A DNA stretch of 64,000 nucleotides from Bifidobacterium minimum (GTDB lineage Bacteria; Actinomycetota; Actinomycetes; Actinomycetales; Bifidobacteriaceae). A model generated the notes under the pieces. It made no database searches, was not told the origin of the DNA, and saw only the letters and a program-made list of their open reading frames with translations. The first letter of the stretch is position 1, and every line of letters begins with the position of its first letter. A program made the translations under genes and the position numbers. Shown here one piece after another: positions 17,455 to 27,581 of the stretch. The DNA is taken from positions 124,001-188,000 of the forward strand of contig NZ_JGZD01000009.1 in NCBI RefSeq assembly GCF_000741645.1. The letters are read 5' to 3'.

Positions 17455-17482
17455 TGTTCATGGGTCTGGTGGTTCATGAACA
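17455..17482 (+). promoter_or_regulatory. Inverted repeat in the adhE 5' leader
   Basis: TGTTCATG (17455-17462) and CATGAACA (17475-17482) are perfect 8-nt inverted arms separated by 12 nt, 18 nt before the adhE start. The core palindrome TTCATGAA also occurs upstream at 17363-17370 and again inside the right arm region. A second regulator site or an RNA hairpin near the ribosome-binding site are both possible. Confidence 0.45.
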
Positions 17483-17500
17483 TCATTTGAGGAGGACTGC

Positions 17501-20232
17501 ATGTCAGACGAACACAATGACGCGAATCTTGTCAAGCCGACGCCCGATGAGATACGGGCGCAGGCCGAAGCGGAGGTGGACGCCCTTGTGGGCAGGGCGC
17601 AGGAGGCCCTGACCGCTTTTGAAGCACTTAATCAGGAGCAGGTGGACAGAATCGTAGCCAAGGCGTCGATCGCCGCCTTGAACAAGCATCTGGTGCTGGC
17701 AAAGATGGCCGTGGATGAGACCGGTCGTGGTCTCGTAGAGGACAAGGCCACGAAGAACATCTTCGCATGCGAGCATGTAACCAATTATCTGGCCAACCAG
17801 CGTACCGTCGGTGTGATCCGCAGCGATGACGTTCTGGGGATCGACGAGATCGCCGAACCTGTCGGAGTCGTCGCCGGCGTGACCCCGGTAACGAATCCCA
17901 CGTCCACCGCCATCTTCAAGTCGCTTATCGCGCTGAAGACGCGATGCCCCATCATCTTCGGATTCCACCCCTTCGCCCAGAAGAGCTCATCCGAGGCCGC
18001 GCGCATCGTGCGTGACGCCGCCGTCGCCGCAGGAGCCCCGGAAAACTGCATCCAGTGGATCGAGCATCCCTCAATCGATGCGACCGGAGCGTTGATGAAG
18101 CATCCGGGGGTCGCGACGATTCTGGCCACGGGCGGTCCGGGAATGGTCAAGGCCGCATACACGTCCGGCAAACCCGCGCTGGGAGTCGGGCCCGGGAACG
18201 CGCCTGCCTATGTCGACGCCGATGTCGATGTCGCCCGGGCGGCCAATGACCTCATTCTGTCGAAGCATTTCGACTACGGGATGATCTGCGCCACGGAGCA
18301 GGCCATCATCGCGCGCAAGGAGGTCTACACTCCTCTGGTGCGCGAGCTGAAGCGCCGTAAGGCATACTTCGTCAACGACGAGGAGAAGGCCAAGCTCGAG
18401 CAGTACATGTTCGGGTGCGTGTCCTACTCGGGGAAGACTCCGAAGCTCAACTCTGCCGTCCCCGGCAAATCGCCTCAGTTCATAGCCCATGCCGCGGGGT
18501 TCGACGTTCCCGAGGACGTCACCATACTCGCCGCCGAATGCAAGGAGGTCGGGGAGAACGAGCCGTTGACCATGGAGAAGCTCGCCCCGGTCCAGGCGGT
18601 CCTCAAGGCGGAGGACAAGGAGCAGGGATTCGAGATGTGCGAGCAGATGCTCGTTCATGGCGCCGGTCACACCGCCGCCATCCACACCAACGACGAGGAT
18701 CTCGTCCGCGAGTATGGCCTGAGGATGCATGCCTGCCGGATTATCTGGAACTCCCCGTCGTCACTGGGCGGAATCGGCGACATCTACAATGCCATCGCGC
18801 CGTCGCTGACCCTCGGCTGCGGTTCGTATGGCGGCAACTCGGTGTCGGGCAACGTGCAGGCCGTGAACCTCATCAACATCAAGCGAATCGCGCGGAGGAA
18901 CAACAACATGCAGTGGTTCAAGATTCCTGCGAAGACCTACTTCGAGCCCAACGCCATCCGGTATCTGCGCGATATGTACGGCATCGAGCGCGCCGTCATC
19001 GTCTGCGACAAGGTCATGGAGCAGCTCGGCATAGTCGACAAGATCATCGATCAGCTCAGGGCCCGTCACAACAGGGTCACCTTCCGGATCATCGACTACG
19101 TCGAGCCCGAGCCCTCGGTGGAGACCGTCGAGCGCGGCGCATCGATGATGCGCGACGAGTTCGAGCCCGACACCATCATCGCCGTCGGCGGGGATCCCCC
19201 ATGGACGCGGCGAAGATCATGTGGCTGCTGTACGAGCGGCCGGAGATCGCGTTCTCGGATGTCCGGGAGAAGTTCTTCGACATCCGCAAACGCGCGTTCA
19301 AGATTCCGCCGCTGGGCAAGAAGGCCAAGCTCGTGTGCATCCCGACGTCCTCGGGAACGGGTTCCGAGGTCACGCCGTTCGCCGTCATCACCGATCACAA
19401 GACCGGATACAAGTACCCGATCACCGATTACGCGTTGACGCCGTCGGTGGCCATCGTCGACCCCGTCCTCGCCCGCACCCAGCCTCGGCGTCTTGCCCAG
19501 GATTCCGGCTTCGACGCGCTGACGCATGCGATGGAGGCCTACGTGTCCGTGTACGCCAACGACTTCACGGATGCCATGGCGCTTCACGCCGCGCGACTCA
19601 TCTGGGACAACCTCGAGATCTCGGTCAATGGGGATGACGGCGAGGAACGCACCAAGGCGAAGGAACGCATGCACAACGCGGCCACCATGGCGGGCATGGC
19701 GTTCGGCTCCGCGTTCCTGGGGATGTGCCACGGCATGGCCCACACGATCGGAGCGCTCTGCCATCTCGCGCACGGGCGGACGAACTCGGTTCTTCTCCCG
19801 TACGTGATCCGGTACAACGGTTCGATCCCCATGGAGTCGACCAGCTGGCCGAAGTACAACAAGTACGTCGCCGCCGAGCGCTATCAGGATCTGGCGCGTG
19901 ATCTGGGCGTGGATCCGGGATCCACACCCGAGGAGGGCGTCGAGAACCTCGCGCTCGCCGTTGAAGAGTATCGCGACGAGAAGCTGGGGATGAACTCCAG
20001 CTTCCAGCAGCTCGGCGTGGATGAGGACTACTTCTGGAGCATCCTCGACCAGATCGGCATGCGCGCTTTCGAGGACCAGTGCACCCCCGCGAATCCGCGC
20101 GTCCCCCAGATAGAGGATATGAAGGACATCGCCGTGGCGGCCTACTACGGCGTCCGTCAGGAGGAGGGACATCGGCTCAGGGTGCAGAGGGAGGGCGTCG
20201 GCGCCACCGAGGAGGCATCGGAGCGTCTGTGA
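17501..20232 (+). pseudogene. adhE: Bifunctional acetaldehyde-CoA/alcohol dehydrogenase with one-base frameshift
   Basis: AdhE reduces acetyl-CoA to acetaldehyde and then ethanol, re-oxidising NADH at the end of the bifid shunt. The N-terminal aldehyde dehydrogenase half reads normally, with the catalytic Cys in GMICATEQ near residue 263. The frame breaks at 19187-19194: IAVGGD replaces the expected IAVGGGSPMDAAK, the nucleotide-binding turn of the iron-alcohol dehydrogenase half. Frame +1 then continues faultlessly to 20232, including metal-ligand segments GFDALTHAMEA and GMCHGMAHTIGALCH. The span is 2732 nt; one added G in the GGGG run restores 910 codons, the expected bifidobacterial length. 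A good GAGGAGG ribosome-binding site precedes the ATG. Mutation or assembly error cannot be separated by reading. Confidence 0.9.
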
Positions 20233-20285
20233 TGACGTCGTCTCCCTCCCATCATGGCCGTTGATCGCCTGCGTCCATGAGGTTG

Positions 20286-20330
20286 CGACCACCGGGGCGT
20301 CCACGGTACGTGGACGTCCCGGTCGTTGTC
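20286..20330 (+). terminator. Terminator hairpin after adhE
   Basis: A long hairpin with arms ACCGGGGCGTCCACG and CGTGGACGTCCCGGT closes around GTA. No T-run follows, so this is a strong structure but an atypical intrinsic terminator. It lies 55-100 nt after the adhE stop. Confidence 0.6.
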
Positions 20331-20723
20331 AGCGTCGTTGTCGGCGAAGCTCGTTCGTGGTCGGATGGGTGACGGTCGAATGCGACGGGCATCACCCGGT
20401 CATCCCCGGTCGTGCTCAGTCGTCGCCGGTTCGTCGTCCGGGCGCGCGATGACGCGGTCAGCGAAGCCCGATGAGGGACGCGCCGCAAGGCGACACGCCG
20501 TTGCGTGAAGACGGCCCGGGTGCTTTAATGGAGAAGTTGCCTGTTTTGGGCTCGCATATTTGTAAGAAAAAAGCGAGCGCGGCGCTCTCATCGGTCTATT
20601 CGGTCGAGGGGGTGGGCTGCGCACTGATGAACGGTGTCTTTCGTGGAACGACGCCTTTTGCCGGTGTCCTGTGCAGCAGGGTTAAGTAAATCAGCAAGAC
20701 AACGCAAGAAAGGGCGGACGGCA
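20331..20723 (+). promoter_or_regulatory. rpsJ promoter and about 190-nt S10-operon leader
   Basis: The gap between adhE and rpsJ (491 nt in all) has no credible gene. TTGCGT (20501-20506), 17 nt, TTTAAT (20524-20529) is a good promoter for the ribosomal operon. The transcript would carry a leader of about 190 nt with several pairing segments (GAGCGC/GCGCTC near 20573-20586; CTGCGCAC/GTGCAG near 20610-20680). This length and position fit an autoregulatory S10-type leader, but I cannot match it to a described motif. A short GTCGTTGTC repeat lies just before the promoter. Confidence 0.6.
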
Positions 20724-21032
20724 ATGGCGGGACAAAAAATCCGCATCAGGCTTAAGTCCTATGACCATGAGGTCATCGACCAGTCGGCGAAGAAGATCGT
20801 CGAAACGGTGACGAATGCGGGTGCCACCGTGGTGGGTCCGGTTCCTCTGCCGACGGAGAAGAACGTGTTCTGTGTTATTCGTTCTCCCCACAAATACAAG
20901 GATTCGCGCGAGCATTTCGAGATGCGTACGCATAAGCGTCTGATCGATATCGTGGACCCGACCCCCAAGGCCGTGGATTCCCTGATGCATATCGATCTGC
21001 CCGCCGATGTCAACATCGAGATCAAGCTGTAG
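20724..21032 (+). CDS. rpsJ: Ribosomal protein uS10
   Basis: S10, 102 residues, first gene of the S10 operon; it is part of the 30S head and of NusB/E antitermination complexes. It opens [27 protein letters not shown] and contains the conserved [35 protein letters not shown]. The start ATG at 20724 has AAAGGGCGG upstream; the longer upstream frame is leader sequence. rplC follows after 16 nt. Confidence 0.97.
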   Translation: MAGQKIRIRLKSYDHEVIDQSAKKIVETVTNAGATVVGPVPLPTEKNVFCVIRSPHKYKDSREHFEMRTHKRLIDIVDPTPKAVDSLMHIDLPADVNIEIKL

Positions 21033-21048
21033 GGGAGGAGGGACCGCA

Positions 21049-21699
21049 ATGTCGCAGAAGGCCAACCGTAGCGCACTGCTGGGCAGGAAGCTCGGCATGT
21101 CGCAGGTGTGGGACGAGAACGGATACTTCGTTCCCGTCACCCTGCTCGACGTGTCCACCAACGTGGTCACGATGGTCAAGGATGGCGAGAAGGATGGCTA
21201 CACGGCCATTCAGCTCGGCTATGGACAGATCGATCCGACCAAGGTGACCAAGCCCTTGGCCGGGCATTTCGCCAAGGCGGGAGTCACTCCCCGTCGTCAT
21301 CTGGTCGAGGTCCGCACGGAGAACGCCGCGGACTATACGCCGGGGCAGGAGCTCACGGCCGAGCAGTTCGACGAGGGCGTTCAGGTGGACGTCACCGGAA
21401 CGAGCAAGGGCAAGGGATTCGCGGGCACCATCAAGCGCTGGGGCTTCAAGTCCTATCGCCGTACCCACGGTTCGCACAAGAACGAGCGTCGTCCAGGTTC
21501 GGTCGGCGCATGCGCCACGCCAAGCCGCATCCTCAAGGGGAAGCACATGGCGGGTCGCATGGGGCATGACACCTCGACCGCGTTGAACCTCACCGTTGTC
21601 TCCTCGGACGTCGAGAGCGGAATCATCGCCGTCAAGGGTGCCGTTCCAGGGCCCAAGGGCGGAATCGTCCTCATTCGTTCGGCAGTGAAGGGAGCCTGA
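21049..21699 (+). CDS. rplC: Ribosomal protein uL3
   Basis: L3, 216 residues, an early assembly protein with a loop reaching toward the peptidyl transferase centre. Recognised by ALLGRKLGMSQVWDENG at the start and the central signature GFAGTIKRWGFKSYRRTHGSHKNERRPGSVG. The ATG at 21049 has GGGAGGAGGGACC upstream. It is separated from rplD by 4 nt. Confidence 0.97.
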   Translation: MSQKANRSALLGRKLGMSQVWDENGYFVPVTLLDVSTNVVTMVKDGEKDGYTAIQLGYGQIDPTKVTKPLAGHFAKAGVTPRRHLVEVRTENAADYTPGQELTAEQFDEGVQVDVTGTSKGKGFAGTIKRWGFKSYRRTHGSHKNERRPGSVGACATPSRILKGKHMAGRMGHDTSTALNLTVVSSDVESGIIAVKGAVPGPKGGIVLIRSAVKGA

Positions 21700-21703
21700 C
21701 ATT

Positions 21704-22369
21704 ATGGCCAACATTACTCTGAACGTCAGTGGCGCCGAGGGCAAGGCTCTGGGCACCGTCGAGGCTCCCGCCGAGCTCTTCGGAGTCTCCGCCGAGGACA
21801 TCCAGGCGCACGTGCCCCTGATCCATCAGGTGGTTATCGCGCAGCTGGCGGCGGCGCGCCAGGGAACCCATTCGGTGAAGACCCGCTCCACCGTCTCCGG
21901 CGGCGGACGCAAGCCTTGGAAGCAGAAGGGCACCGGCCGGGCTCGGCAGGGGTCGATACGCGCTCCTCAGTGGGCTCACGGAGCCATCGCCCATGGACCC
22001 GTTCCTCGTTCATACGAGCAGCGCACGCCCAAGAAGATGAAGGCGGCCGCGCTTCGCTACGTTCTGTCCGACAGGACCAATGCGGGACGCGTCGCCGTCG
22101 CGGACTTCGGCATCGGCGAAACGCCATCCACCAAGGCCGCGGTGTCCGTTCTCAATCCGCTAACCTCGAACAATTTCACCACGGTGGTGCTGTCGCGCGA
22201 CAACATCAACGAGTGGCTCTCCGTGCGCAACATCCCCACGGTGCATGTTCTGTTCGCGGATCAGCTCAACACCTATGATGTGGTCACCGCTCAGTACGTC
22301 GTCTTCTCGCGTGAGGGTTTTGACGCCTTCGTCGCGGCGAAGACCGAGCCGACCGTGAAGGAGGCCTGA
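21704..22369 (+). CDS. rplD: Ribosomal protein uL4
   Basis: L4, 221 residues, lining the exit tunnel and in some bacteria regulating the S10 operon. The tunnel loop signature RQGTHSVKTRSTVSGGGRKPWKQKGTGRARQGS, here given in part, is intact, followed by RAPQWAHGAIAHGP. It sits 4 nt after rplC and 2 nt before rplW, so it is tightly coupled. Confidence 0.96.
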   Translation: MANITLNVSGAEGKALGTVEAPAELFGVSAEDIQAHVPLIHQVVIAQLAAARQGTHSVKTRSTVSGGGRKPWKQKGTGRARQGSIRAPQWAHGAIAHGPVPRSYEQRTPKKMKAAALRYVLSDRTNAGRVAVADFGIGETPSTKAAVSVLNPLTSNNFTTVVLSRDNINEWLSVRNIPTVHVLFADQLNTYDVVTAQYVVFSREGFDAFVAAKTEPTVKEA

Positions 22370-22371
22370 TT

Positions 22372-22668
22372 ATGGTAGCGATCCATAACCCAGCTCACGA
22401 CGTCATCCTCAAGCCTGTTGTCTCCGAGAAAAGCTATGCGGCCTCGGATCGCGGACAGTACACCTTCGTGGTGGCCCCCGAAGCGAACAAGGTCCAGATC
22501 AAGCAGGCAATCGAAGAGATCTTCAAAGTCAAGGTGACGAACGTCAACACCCTCAACCGCGCCGGCAAGCGCCAGCGCACCAGGACGGGATTCGGCCGCC
22601 GCGTGAATCAGAAGCGTGCGATCATCACCGTTGCCGAGGGACAGACGATTGACATCTTCGGTAACTGA
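22372..22668 (+). CDS. rplW: Ribosomal protein uL23
   Basis: L23, 98 residues, at the tunnel exit where signal recognition particle and trigger factor dock. Conserved segments are [13 protein letters not shown] and [16 protein letters not shown]. It follows rplD by 2 nt and precedes rplB by 35 nt. Confidence 0.96.
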   Translation: MVAIHNPAHDVILKPVVSEKSYAASDRGQYTFVVAPEANKVQIKQAIEEIFKVKVTNVNTLNRAGKRQRTRTGFGRRVNQKRAIITVAEGQTIDIFGN

Positions 22669-22703
22669 AGGTTAGCCGAGAAAGTCGAAGGAAGAACTAC
22701 ATT

Positions 22704-23534
22704 ATGGCTATCCGCGTTTATAAGCCGACGACCGCGGGCCGTCGCAACGCATCCGTCTCGGATTTCTCCGAGCTCACGCGCTCAACACCCGAGAAGTCGC
22801 TGGTTCGCAAGCTCAGCAAGACTGGTGGTCGCAACTCATACGGCCGCATGACCTCACGCCATCGCGGCGGCGGCCACAAGCGCCAGTATCGTCTGATCGA
22901 TTTCAAGCGTTGGGACAAGGACGGCGTTCCCGCGAAGGTCGCCCATATCGAGTATGACCCCAACAGATCCGCGCGCATCGCGCTGCTTCACTATGCCGAT
23001 GGCGAGAAGCGCTACATCATCGCTCCTGAGGGAATCAAGCAGGGCGATGTCATCGAGACGGGCGCCCAGGCCGACATCAAGCCGGGCAACAACCTGCCTC
23101 TGCGCAACATACCCACCGGTACCGTGATCCACGCCATCGAGCTTCGTCCTCTGGGCGGTGCGAAGATCGCGCGTTCCGCCGGTGCCGCGGTTCAGCTGGT
23201 CGCCAAGGACGGCATCTACGCCCAGCTGCGCATGCCGTCCGGAGAGATCCGCAACGTCGACGCCCGCTGCCGCGCCACCGTCGGTGAGGTCGGGAACTCC
23301 GACCACGCCAACGTCGAGCTGGGCAAGGCCGGACGCGCCCGCTGGATCGGCAAGCGGCCGATCACCCGTGGCGAGTCCATGAACCCCGTCGACCATCCTC
23401 ATGGCGGACGTACTCGCGGTGGCAAGCCGCCTGTGTCTCCGTGGGGCAAGGGCGAGGTCCGTACCCGTCGTCCGAAGAAGGCCTCGAACAAGATGATCGT
23501 TCGTCGTCGTCCCAATGGCAAGAACCGCAAGTAA
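22704..23534 (+). CDS. rplB: Ribosomal protein uL2
   Basis: L2, 276 residues, the usual length, contacting the peptidyl transferase region and needed for subunit joining. The C-terminal loop [22 protein letters not shown] with the conserved functional His is intact, as are [18 protein letters not shown] and [11 protein letters not shown]. It starts at the ATG at 22704 after GAAGGAAG. Confidence 0.97.
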   Translation: MAIRVYKPTTAGRRNASVSDFSELTRSTPEKSLVRKLSKTGGRNSYGRMTSRHRGGGHKRQYRLIDFKRWDKDGVPAKVAHIEYDPNRSARIALLHYADGEKRYIIAPEGIKQGDVIETGAQADIKPGNNLPLRNIPTGTVIHAIELRPLGGAKIARSAGAAVQLVAKDGIYAQLRMPSGEIRNVDARCRATVGEVGNSDHANVELGKAGRARWIGKRPITRGESMNPVDHPHGGRTRGGKPPVSPWGKGEVRTRRPKKASNKMIVRRRPNGKNRK

Positions 23535-23549
23535 GGGAGCGTCCACAAG

Positions 23550-23828
23550 ATGACTCGTAGCATCAAGAAGGGCCCCTTCGTCGACGCCCACCTGCAGAAG
23601 AAAGTCGACGAGCAGAATGAGAAGGGCACGAAGAACGTCATCAAGACGTGGTCGCGCCGGTCGATGATCACCCCGGACTTCATCGGGCACACGTTCGCGG
23701 TCCATGATGGCCGCAAGCATGTTCCGGTTTTCGTCACCGAGGCGATGGTCGGTCATAAGCTTGGTGAGTTCGCCCCCACGAAGACCTTCAAGGGTCACGT
23801 GAAGGACGACAAGAAGGTACGCCGCTAA
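23550..23828 (+). CDS. rpsS: Ribosomal protein uS19
   Basis: S19, 92 residues, in the 30S head beside the A-site finger. It opens [18 protein letters not shown] and contains [27 protein letters not shown] and [10 protein letters not shown], all family-standard. The spacing to neighbours is 15 and 14 nt. Confidence 0.97.
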   Translation: MTRSIKKGPFVDAHLQKKVDEQNEKGTKNVIKTWSRRSMITPDFIGHTFAVHDGRKHVPVFVTEAMVGHKLGEFAPTKTFKGHVKDDKKVRR

Positions 23829-23842
23829 GGAGAGCATGACAC

Positions 23843-24202
23843 ATGGAAGCTAAAGCAATTGCTCGTCACGTACGCGTGACGCCGCGCAAGGCTCGTCGCA
23901 TGGTCGACCTCATCCGCGGCAAAAAGGCGACCGAAGCAATCACCATTCTGAAGTTCGCACCCCAGTCGGCGGCCCTGCCCGTCCGCAAGGTCCTCGAAAG
24001 CGCCATCGCCAACGCACGGGTGAAGGCGGAGAAGGACGGGGAGTCGTTCCGCGAGAACGAACTCTTCATCCAGGAGACCTACGTCGATGAGGGTGTGACG
24101 CTCAAGCGCTTCCGCGCCAGGGCGCAGGGACGTGCGGCCCGTATCAACAAGCGGACCAGCCACATCACAGTTGTCGTCGCCAGCAAGGAAGGAGCCCGCT
24201 AA
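23843..24202 (+). CDS. rplV: Ribosomal protein uL22
   Basis: L22, 119 residues. The extended beta-hairpin that enters the exit tunnel is recognisable ([27 protein letters not shown]), as is the N-terminal [19 protein letters not shown]. It ends 2 nt before rpsC. Confidence 0.96.
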   Translation: MEAKAIARHVRVTPRKARRMVDLIRGKKATEAITILKFAPQSAALPVRKVLESAIANARVKAEKDGESFRENELFIQETYVDEGVTLKRFRARAQGRAARINKRTSHITVVVASKEGAR

Positions 24203-24204
24203 AG

Positions 24205-25014
24205 ATGGGTCAGAAGATCAATCCCTTTGGCTACCGCCTGGGCATCACCGAAAGCCATCGTTCAAAGTGGTTCTCCGATTCCAACAAAGCCGGTGAGCGC
24301 TACCGCGACTTCGTTCTCGAAGACGACAAGATCCGCAAGGTCCTCAGCAAGGATCTGGAGCGGGCGGGCGTGTCCCGCATCGTTATCGAGCGCACCAGGG
24401 ACCGGGTACGCATCGACATCCATACGGCGCGACCGGGCATCGTCATCGGACGCCGGGGAGCCGAGGCCGAGCGAGTCCGCGCCAAGCTCGAGAAGCTGAC
24501 CGGCAAGCAGGTCCAGCTCAACATCTTCGAGGTGAAGAACGCCGCCATCGACGCGCAGCTCGTCGCCCAGGGGATCGCCGAGCAGCTCACCAACCGCGTC
24601 ACCTTCCGCAGGGCCATGCGCAAGGCTCAGCAGGACGCCATGCGGGCGGGTGCCAAGGGCATCCGAATCAAGCTCGCAGGACGTCTCGGTGGCGCCGAGA
24701 TGAGCCGTTCCGAGTTCTACCGCGAGGGTCGCGTCCCGCTGCAGACGCTGCGTGCCTTGATCGACTACGGCTTCTTCGAGGCCAAGACGACCTATGGCCG
24801 CATCGGCGTCAAGGTCTGGATATACAAGGGCGACATGACCGAGAAGGAATTCGAGGAGCAGCAGGCTCAGCAGGGCGCCGGTCGTTCCGGTCGTCGTGGT
24901 GACCGTCGTCCCCGTCGGGGACAGCGTCCCGAGTCCCAGTCCCAGCAGTCTCAGCCGAAGTCCGACGCCGCGGCACAGTCCGATAAAGCCGCCGTCGCGG
25001 AAACGAAGGAGTGA
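24205..25014 (+). CDS. rpsC: Ribosomal protein uS3
   Basis: S3, 269 residues, at the mRNA entry site. The core is standard: [22 protein letters not shown], then the KH domain around [16 protein letters not shown], and [15 protein letters not shown]. The last 55 residues form a Gln/Arg/Gly-rich then acidic tail ([21 protein letters not shown]), longer than in E. coli but usual in actinobacteria. rplP follows after 3 nt. Confidence 0.97.
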   Translation: MGQKINPFGYRLGITESHRSKWFSDSNKAGERYRDFVLEDDKIRKVLSKDLERAGVSRIVIERTRDRVRIDIHTARPGIVIGRRGAEAERVRAKLEKLTGKQVQLNIFEVKNAAIDAQLVAQGIAEQLTNRVTFRRAMRKAQQDAMRAGAKGIRIKLAGRLGGAEMSRSEFYREGRVPLQTLRALIDYGFFEAKTTYGRIGVKVWIYKGDMTEKEFEEQQAQQGAGRSGRRGDRRPRRGQRPESQSQQSQPKSDAAAQSDKAAVAETKE

Positions 25015-25017
25015 GCA

Positions 25018-25437
25018 ATGCTTATCCCCAAGAGGACAAAATACCGTAAGCAGCAGCGTCCCGCCCGCCGTGGGATGTCCAAGGGCGGAAACGAGATCGC
25101 GTTCGGCGATTTCGGAATCCAGGCGCTGGCTCCCGCTTACATAACCAACCGCCAGATCGAGGCGGCCCGTATCGCCATGACGCGTTACATCAAGCGTGGC
25201 GGTCGTGTATGGATCACGATTTTCCCCGATCGTCCTTTGACCAAGCACGCTCTGGGAGCGCGAATGGGTTCGGGAAAGGGCGCGCCGGAGTTCTGGATCG
25301 CCAACGTGCATCCGGGTCGTGTGATGTTCGAGATCGGTGGAGTGTCGGAGGACGTCGCTCATGAGGCCCTTCGCCGTGCCATCGACAAACTCCCCATGAA
25401 GTGCAGGATCATTGCGCGAGAAGGCGGTGACATCTGA
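25018..25437 (+). CDS. rplP: Ribosomal protein uL16
   Basis: L16, 139 residues, near the A site and the target of several ribosome antibiotics. It opens [24 protein letters not shown] and holds [27 protein letters not shown]. Its TGA shares one base with the following ATG of rpmC (TGATG), implying translational coupling. Confidence 0.97.
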   Translation: MLIPKRTKYRKQQRPARRGMSKGGNEIAFGDFGIQALAPAYITNRQIEAARIAMTRYIKRGGRVWITIFPDRPLTKHALGARMGSGKGAPEFWIANVHPGRVMFEIGGVSEDVAHEALRRAIDKLPMKCRIIAREGGDI

Positions 25438-25694
25438 TGTCGGTCGGAACAGCTGACTACAGCATCAAGAACCTCAATGAGAAGACGACCAGCGAGATCG
25501 AGGATTTCCTGAAGAAGTCCAAGGAGGAGATGTTCAATCTCCGTTTCCAGTCGGCCACCGGTCAGCTGGAGAACTCGGCGCGTCTCAAGGCGGTTCGCCA
25601 TGACATCGCCCGTATGTACACCGTCCTGCGTGAACGCGAGCTAGGGATCAGCCAGGAGCCCGAGGCACCCGCGACCGCATCCAAGGAGAAGTGA
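25437..25694 (+). CDS. rpmC: Ribosomal protein uL29
   Basis: L29, 85 residues; it contacts L23 at the tunnel exit. The core motif [22 protein letters not shown] is complete. It is slightly longer than the E. coli protein because of a C-terminal tail ([15 protein letters not shown]). It overlaps rplP by 1 nt. Confidence 0.95.
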   Translation: MSVGTADYSIKNLNEKTTSEIEDFLKKSKEEMFNLRFQSATGQLENSARLKAVRHDIARMYTVLRERELGISQEPEAPATASKEK

Positions 25695-25696
25695 CC

Positions 25697-25963
25697 ATGG
25701 TTGATCAGAAGGAACGCAACTTCCGCAAGGTTCGTCGCGGTTACGTGGTGTCCGAGGCAATGGACAAGACGGTGACCGTGGAGCTCGAGCAGCGTTCGAC
25801 CCACCCGCTGTACGGCAAGGTCGTTCGCAGCACTCGTAAGGTCAAGGTCCATGATGAGGCGAACGACGCGCATGTCGGCGATCTCGTGAGTATCATGGAG
25901 ACTCGGCCTTTGAGCAAAACGAAGCGTTGGCGTCTCGACACCATTATCGAGCGCGCCAAGTAA
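25697..25963 (+). CDS. rpsQ: Ribosomal protein uS17
   Basis: S17, 88 residues, a primary 16S rRNA binder with an OB fold. Motifs: [25 protein letters not shown] and [30 protein letters not shown] prefer the ATG at 25697, which has AAGGAG 8 nt before it, to the GTG at 25691. A 71-nt gap to rplN follows. Confidence 0.95.
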   Translation: MVDQKERNFRKVRRGYVVSEAMDKTVTVELEQRSTHPLYGKVVRSTRKVKVHDEANDAHVGDLVSIMETRPLSKTKRWRLDTIIERAK

Positions 25964-26034
25964 TAAGGTTCGGCAAGGCTCCGCGTCCCACCCCTGTGGT
26001 GGACGTGGAGAACCAGCTCGGCTAAGGAGAATCA

Positions 26035-26403
26035 ATGATTCAGCAGGAAACGCGGCTTCATGTCGCCGACAACACGGGTGCCAAGGAGATTCTTGCCATC
26101 CGCGTGCTCGGCGGATCGAAGCGACGCTATGCCGGCATCGGCGACGTCATCGTCGCCTCCGTCAAGGACGCCATCCCCGGCGGGTCGGTCAAGAAGGGCG
26201 ACGTCGTCAAGGCGGTCGTCGTCCGTACCGTCAAGGAGCATCGCCGTGTCGATGGCTCCTACATCAAGTTCGATGAGAACGCTGCGGTTATTCTCGGCTC
26301 GGGACATGAGCCCAAGGGCACGCGTATCTTCGGACCGGTCGGTCGCGAACTGCGCGACAGGCGTTTCATGAAGATCGTGTCGCTCGCACCGGAGGTGATC
26401 TGA
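26035..26403 (+). CDS. rplN: Ribosomal protein uL14
   Basis: L14, 122 residues, the canonical length, at the subunit interface (bridge B8). It starts [19 protein letters not shown] and ends [11 protein letters not shown]. The first gene of the classical spc cluster; a 71-nt gap with AAGGAG before the ATG separates it from rpsQ, with no obvious promoter. Confidence 0.97.
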   Translation: MIQQETRLHVADNTGAKEILAIRVLGGSKRRYAGIGDVIVASVKDAIPGGSVKKGDVVKAVVVRTVKEHRRVDGSYIKFDENAAVILGSGHEPKGTRIFGPVGRELRDRRFMKIVSLAPEVI

Positions 26404-26404
26404 C

Positions 26405-26740
26405 ATGGTAGCCAAGATCAGAAGAGGCGATCAGGTCAGGGTCATCCGCGGCAAGGATCGCGGCAAGGAGGGCAAGGTCACCCGAGTCCTTCCCGATGAC
26501 AAGCTCATCGTCGAGGGCGTGCAGATCGTCAAGCGCCATGTGAAGGCGACCCAGCAGGGGCAGCAGGCCGGCATCGTCCCGACCGAGGCCCCCATCCATC
26601 GCTCGAACGTGATGCTCGTCGATCCCGAGACCTCGCAGCCCACCCGCGTGGGCGTCGTCGTCAAGCAGGAGGCCCGTGACGGCAAGGTGAAGACCGTGCG
26701 CGTGCGCGTGGCCAAGAAGTCCGGAAAGGAGCTGGCATGA
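26405..26740 (+). CDS. rplX: Ribosomal protein uL24
   Basis: L24, 111 residues, an assembly initiator. It contains the KOW motif [21 protein letters not shown] and the segment [16 protein letters not shown]. It begins 1 nt after the rplN stop and overlaps rplE by 4 nt (ATGA). Confidence 0.96.
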   Translation: MVAKIRRGDQVRVIRGKDRGKEGKVTRVLPDDKLIVEGVQIVKRHVKATQQGQQAGIVPTEAPIHRSNVMLVDPETSQPTRVGVVVKQEARDGKVKTVRVRVAKKSGKELA

Positions 26741-27309
26741 CCGATACAACAGTTGAGGCGCCGGCGACCCCCCGTCTCAAGCAGGACTACCGTGACCGCA
26801 TCGTCCCGGAGCTCGAGAAGGAATTCCATTACTCCAATCCCATGCAGGTGGCACGCATCCAGAAGGTCGTCGTGTCCATGGGCGTGGGAGCCGCAGCCCG
26901 TGATTCGAAGCTCATCGAGGGCGCGATCAAGGACCTCACCCTCATCACCGGGCAGAAGCCCAAGGTCACCAAGGCCAAGAAGTCCGTCGCGCAGTTCCAT
27001 CTGCGTGAGGGGCAGGCCATCGGCGCGTACGTCACGCTGCGTGGCGACAGGATGTGGGAGTTCCTCGACAGGCTTCTGACGCTGGCTCTTCCCCGTATCC
27101 GTGATTTCCGCGGCATCAACGGGAACCAGTTCGACGGACAGGGCAACTACAATTTCGGCCTCACCGAGCAGTCCATGTTCCACGAGATCGATCCGGACTC
27201 CATTGATCACCAGCGCGGTATGGACATCACCGTGGTGACCAGCACCAAGGATGACAAGGAGGCGCAGGTGCTTCTGCGTCACCTCGGATTCCCCTTCAAG
27301 GAGAACTGA
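26737..27309 (+). CDS. rplE: Ribosomal protein uL5
   Basis: L5, 190 residues, forming bridge B1b and carrying 5S rRNA. Conserved blocks are [41 protein letters not shown] and [20 protein letters not shown]. The ATG overlaps the end of rplX; rpsZ follows after 1 nt. Confidence 0.97.
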   Translation: MTDTTVEAPATPRLKQDYRDRIVPELEKEFHYSNPMQVARIQKVVVSMGVGAAARDSKLIEGAIKDLTLITGQKPKVTKAKKSVAQFHLREGQAIGAYVTLRGDRMWEFLDRLLTLALPRIRDFRGINGNQFDGQGNYNFGLTEQSMFHEIDPDSIDHQRGMDITVVTSTKDDKEAQVLLRHLGFPFKEN

Positions 27310-27310
27310 T

Positions 27311-27496
27311 ATGGCAAAAACCGCTCTGAAAAACAAAGCGGCCTCCAAGCCGAAGTTCCAGTCGCGTGCCTACACGCGCTGCCAGGTTTGCGGCCGCCCG
27401 CACTCCGTCTATCGCAAGTTCGGCCTGTGCCGTATCTGCCTTCGCGAGAAGGCCCATCGCGGCGAACTGCCCGGAGTAACGAAGTCCAGTTGGTAA
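27311..27496 (+). CDS. rpsZ: Ribosomal protein uS14, zinc-binding (type Z)
   Basis: S14, 61 residues. The four cysteines C24-x2-C27 and C40-x2-C43 form the zinc ribbon of the short zinc-requiring form. The long zinc-free paralogue is not in this window. It ends with the standard LPGVTKSSW. The start lies 1 nt after rplE; an 85-nt gap to rpsH follows, in which I see no gene. Confidence 0.97.
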   Translation: MAKTALKNKAASKPKFQSRAYTRCQVCGRPHSVYRKFGLCRICLREKAHRGELPGVTKSSW

Positions 27497-27581
27497 ACAT
27501 CGACGCTGAAGGTCCCTGCCCGATGGGGGTCATGCCCCCGTCCGGCACCGGAAACCACGGCGAGAAAGGGCGTTAGCCCAC

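Noticed and set aside
19185..19200. Programmed ribosomal frameshift in adhE
   Set aside because: No heptameric slippery sequence or stimulatory pseudoknot is evident, and AdhE is a single-frame protein in all families I know; mutation or assembly error is simpler.
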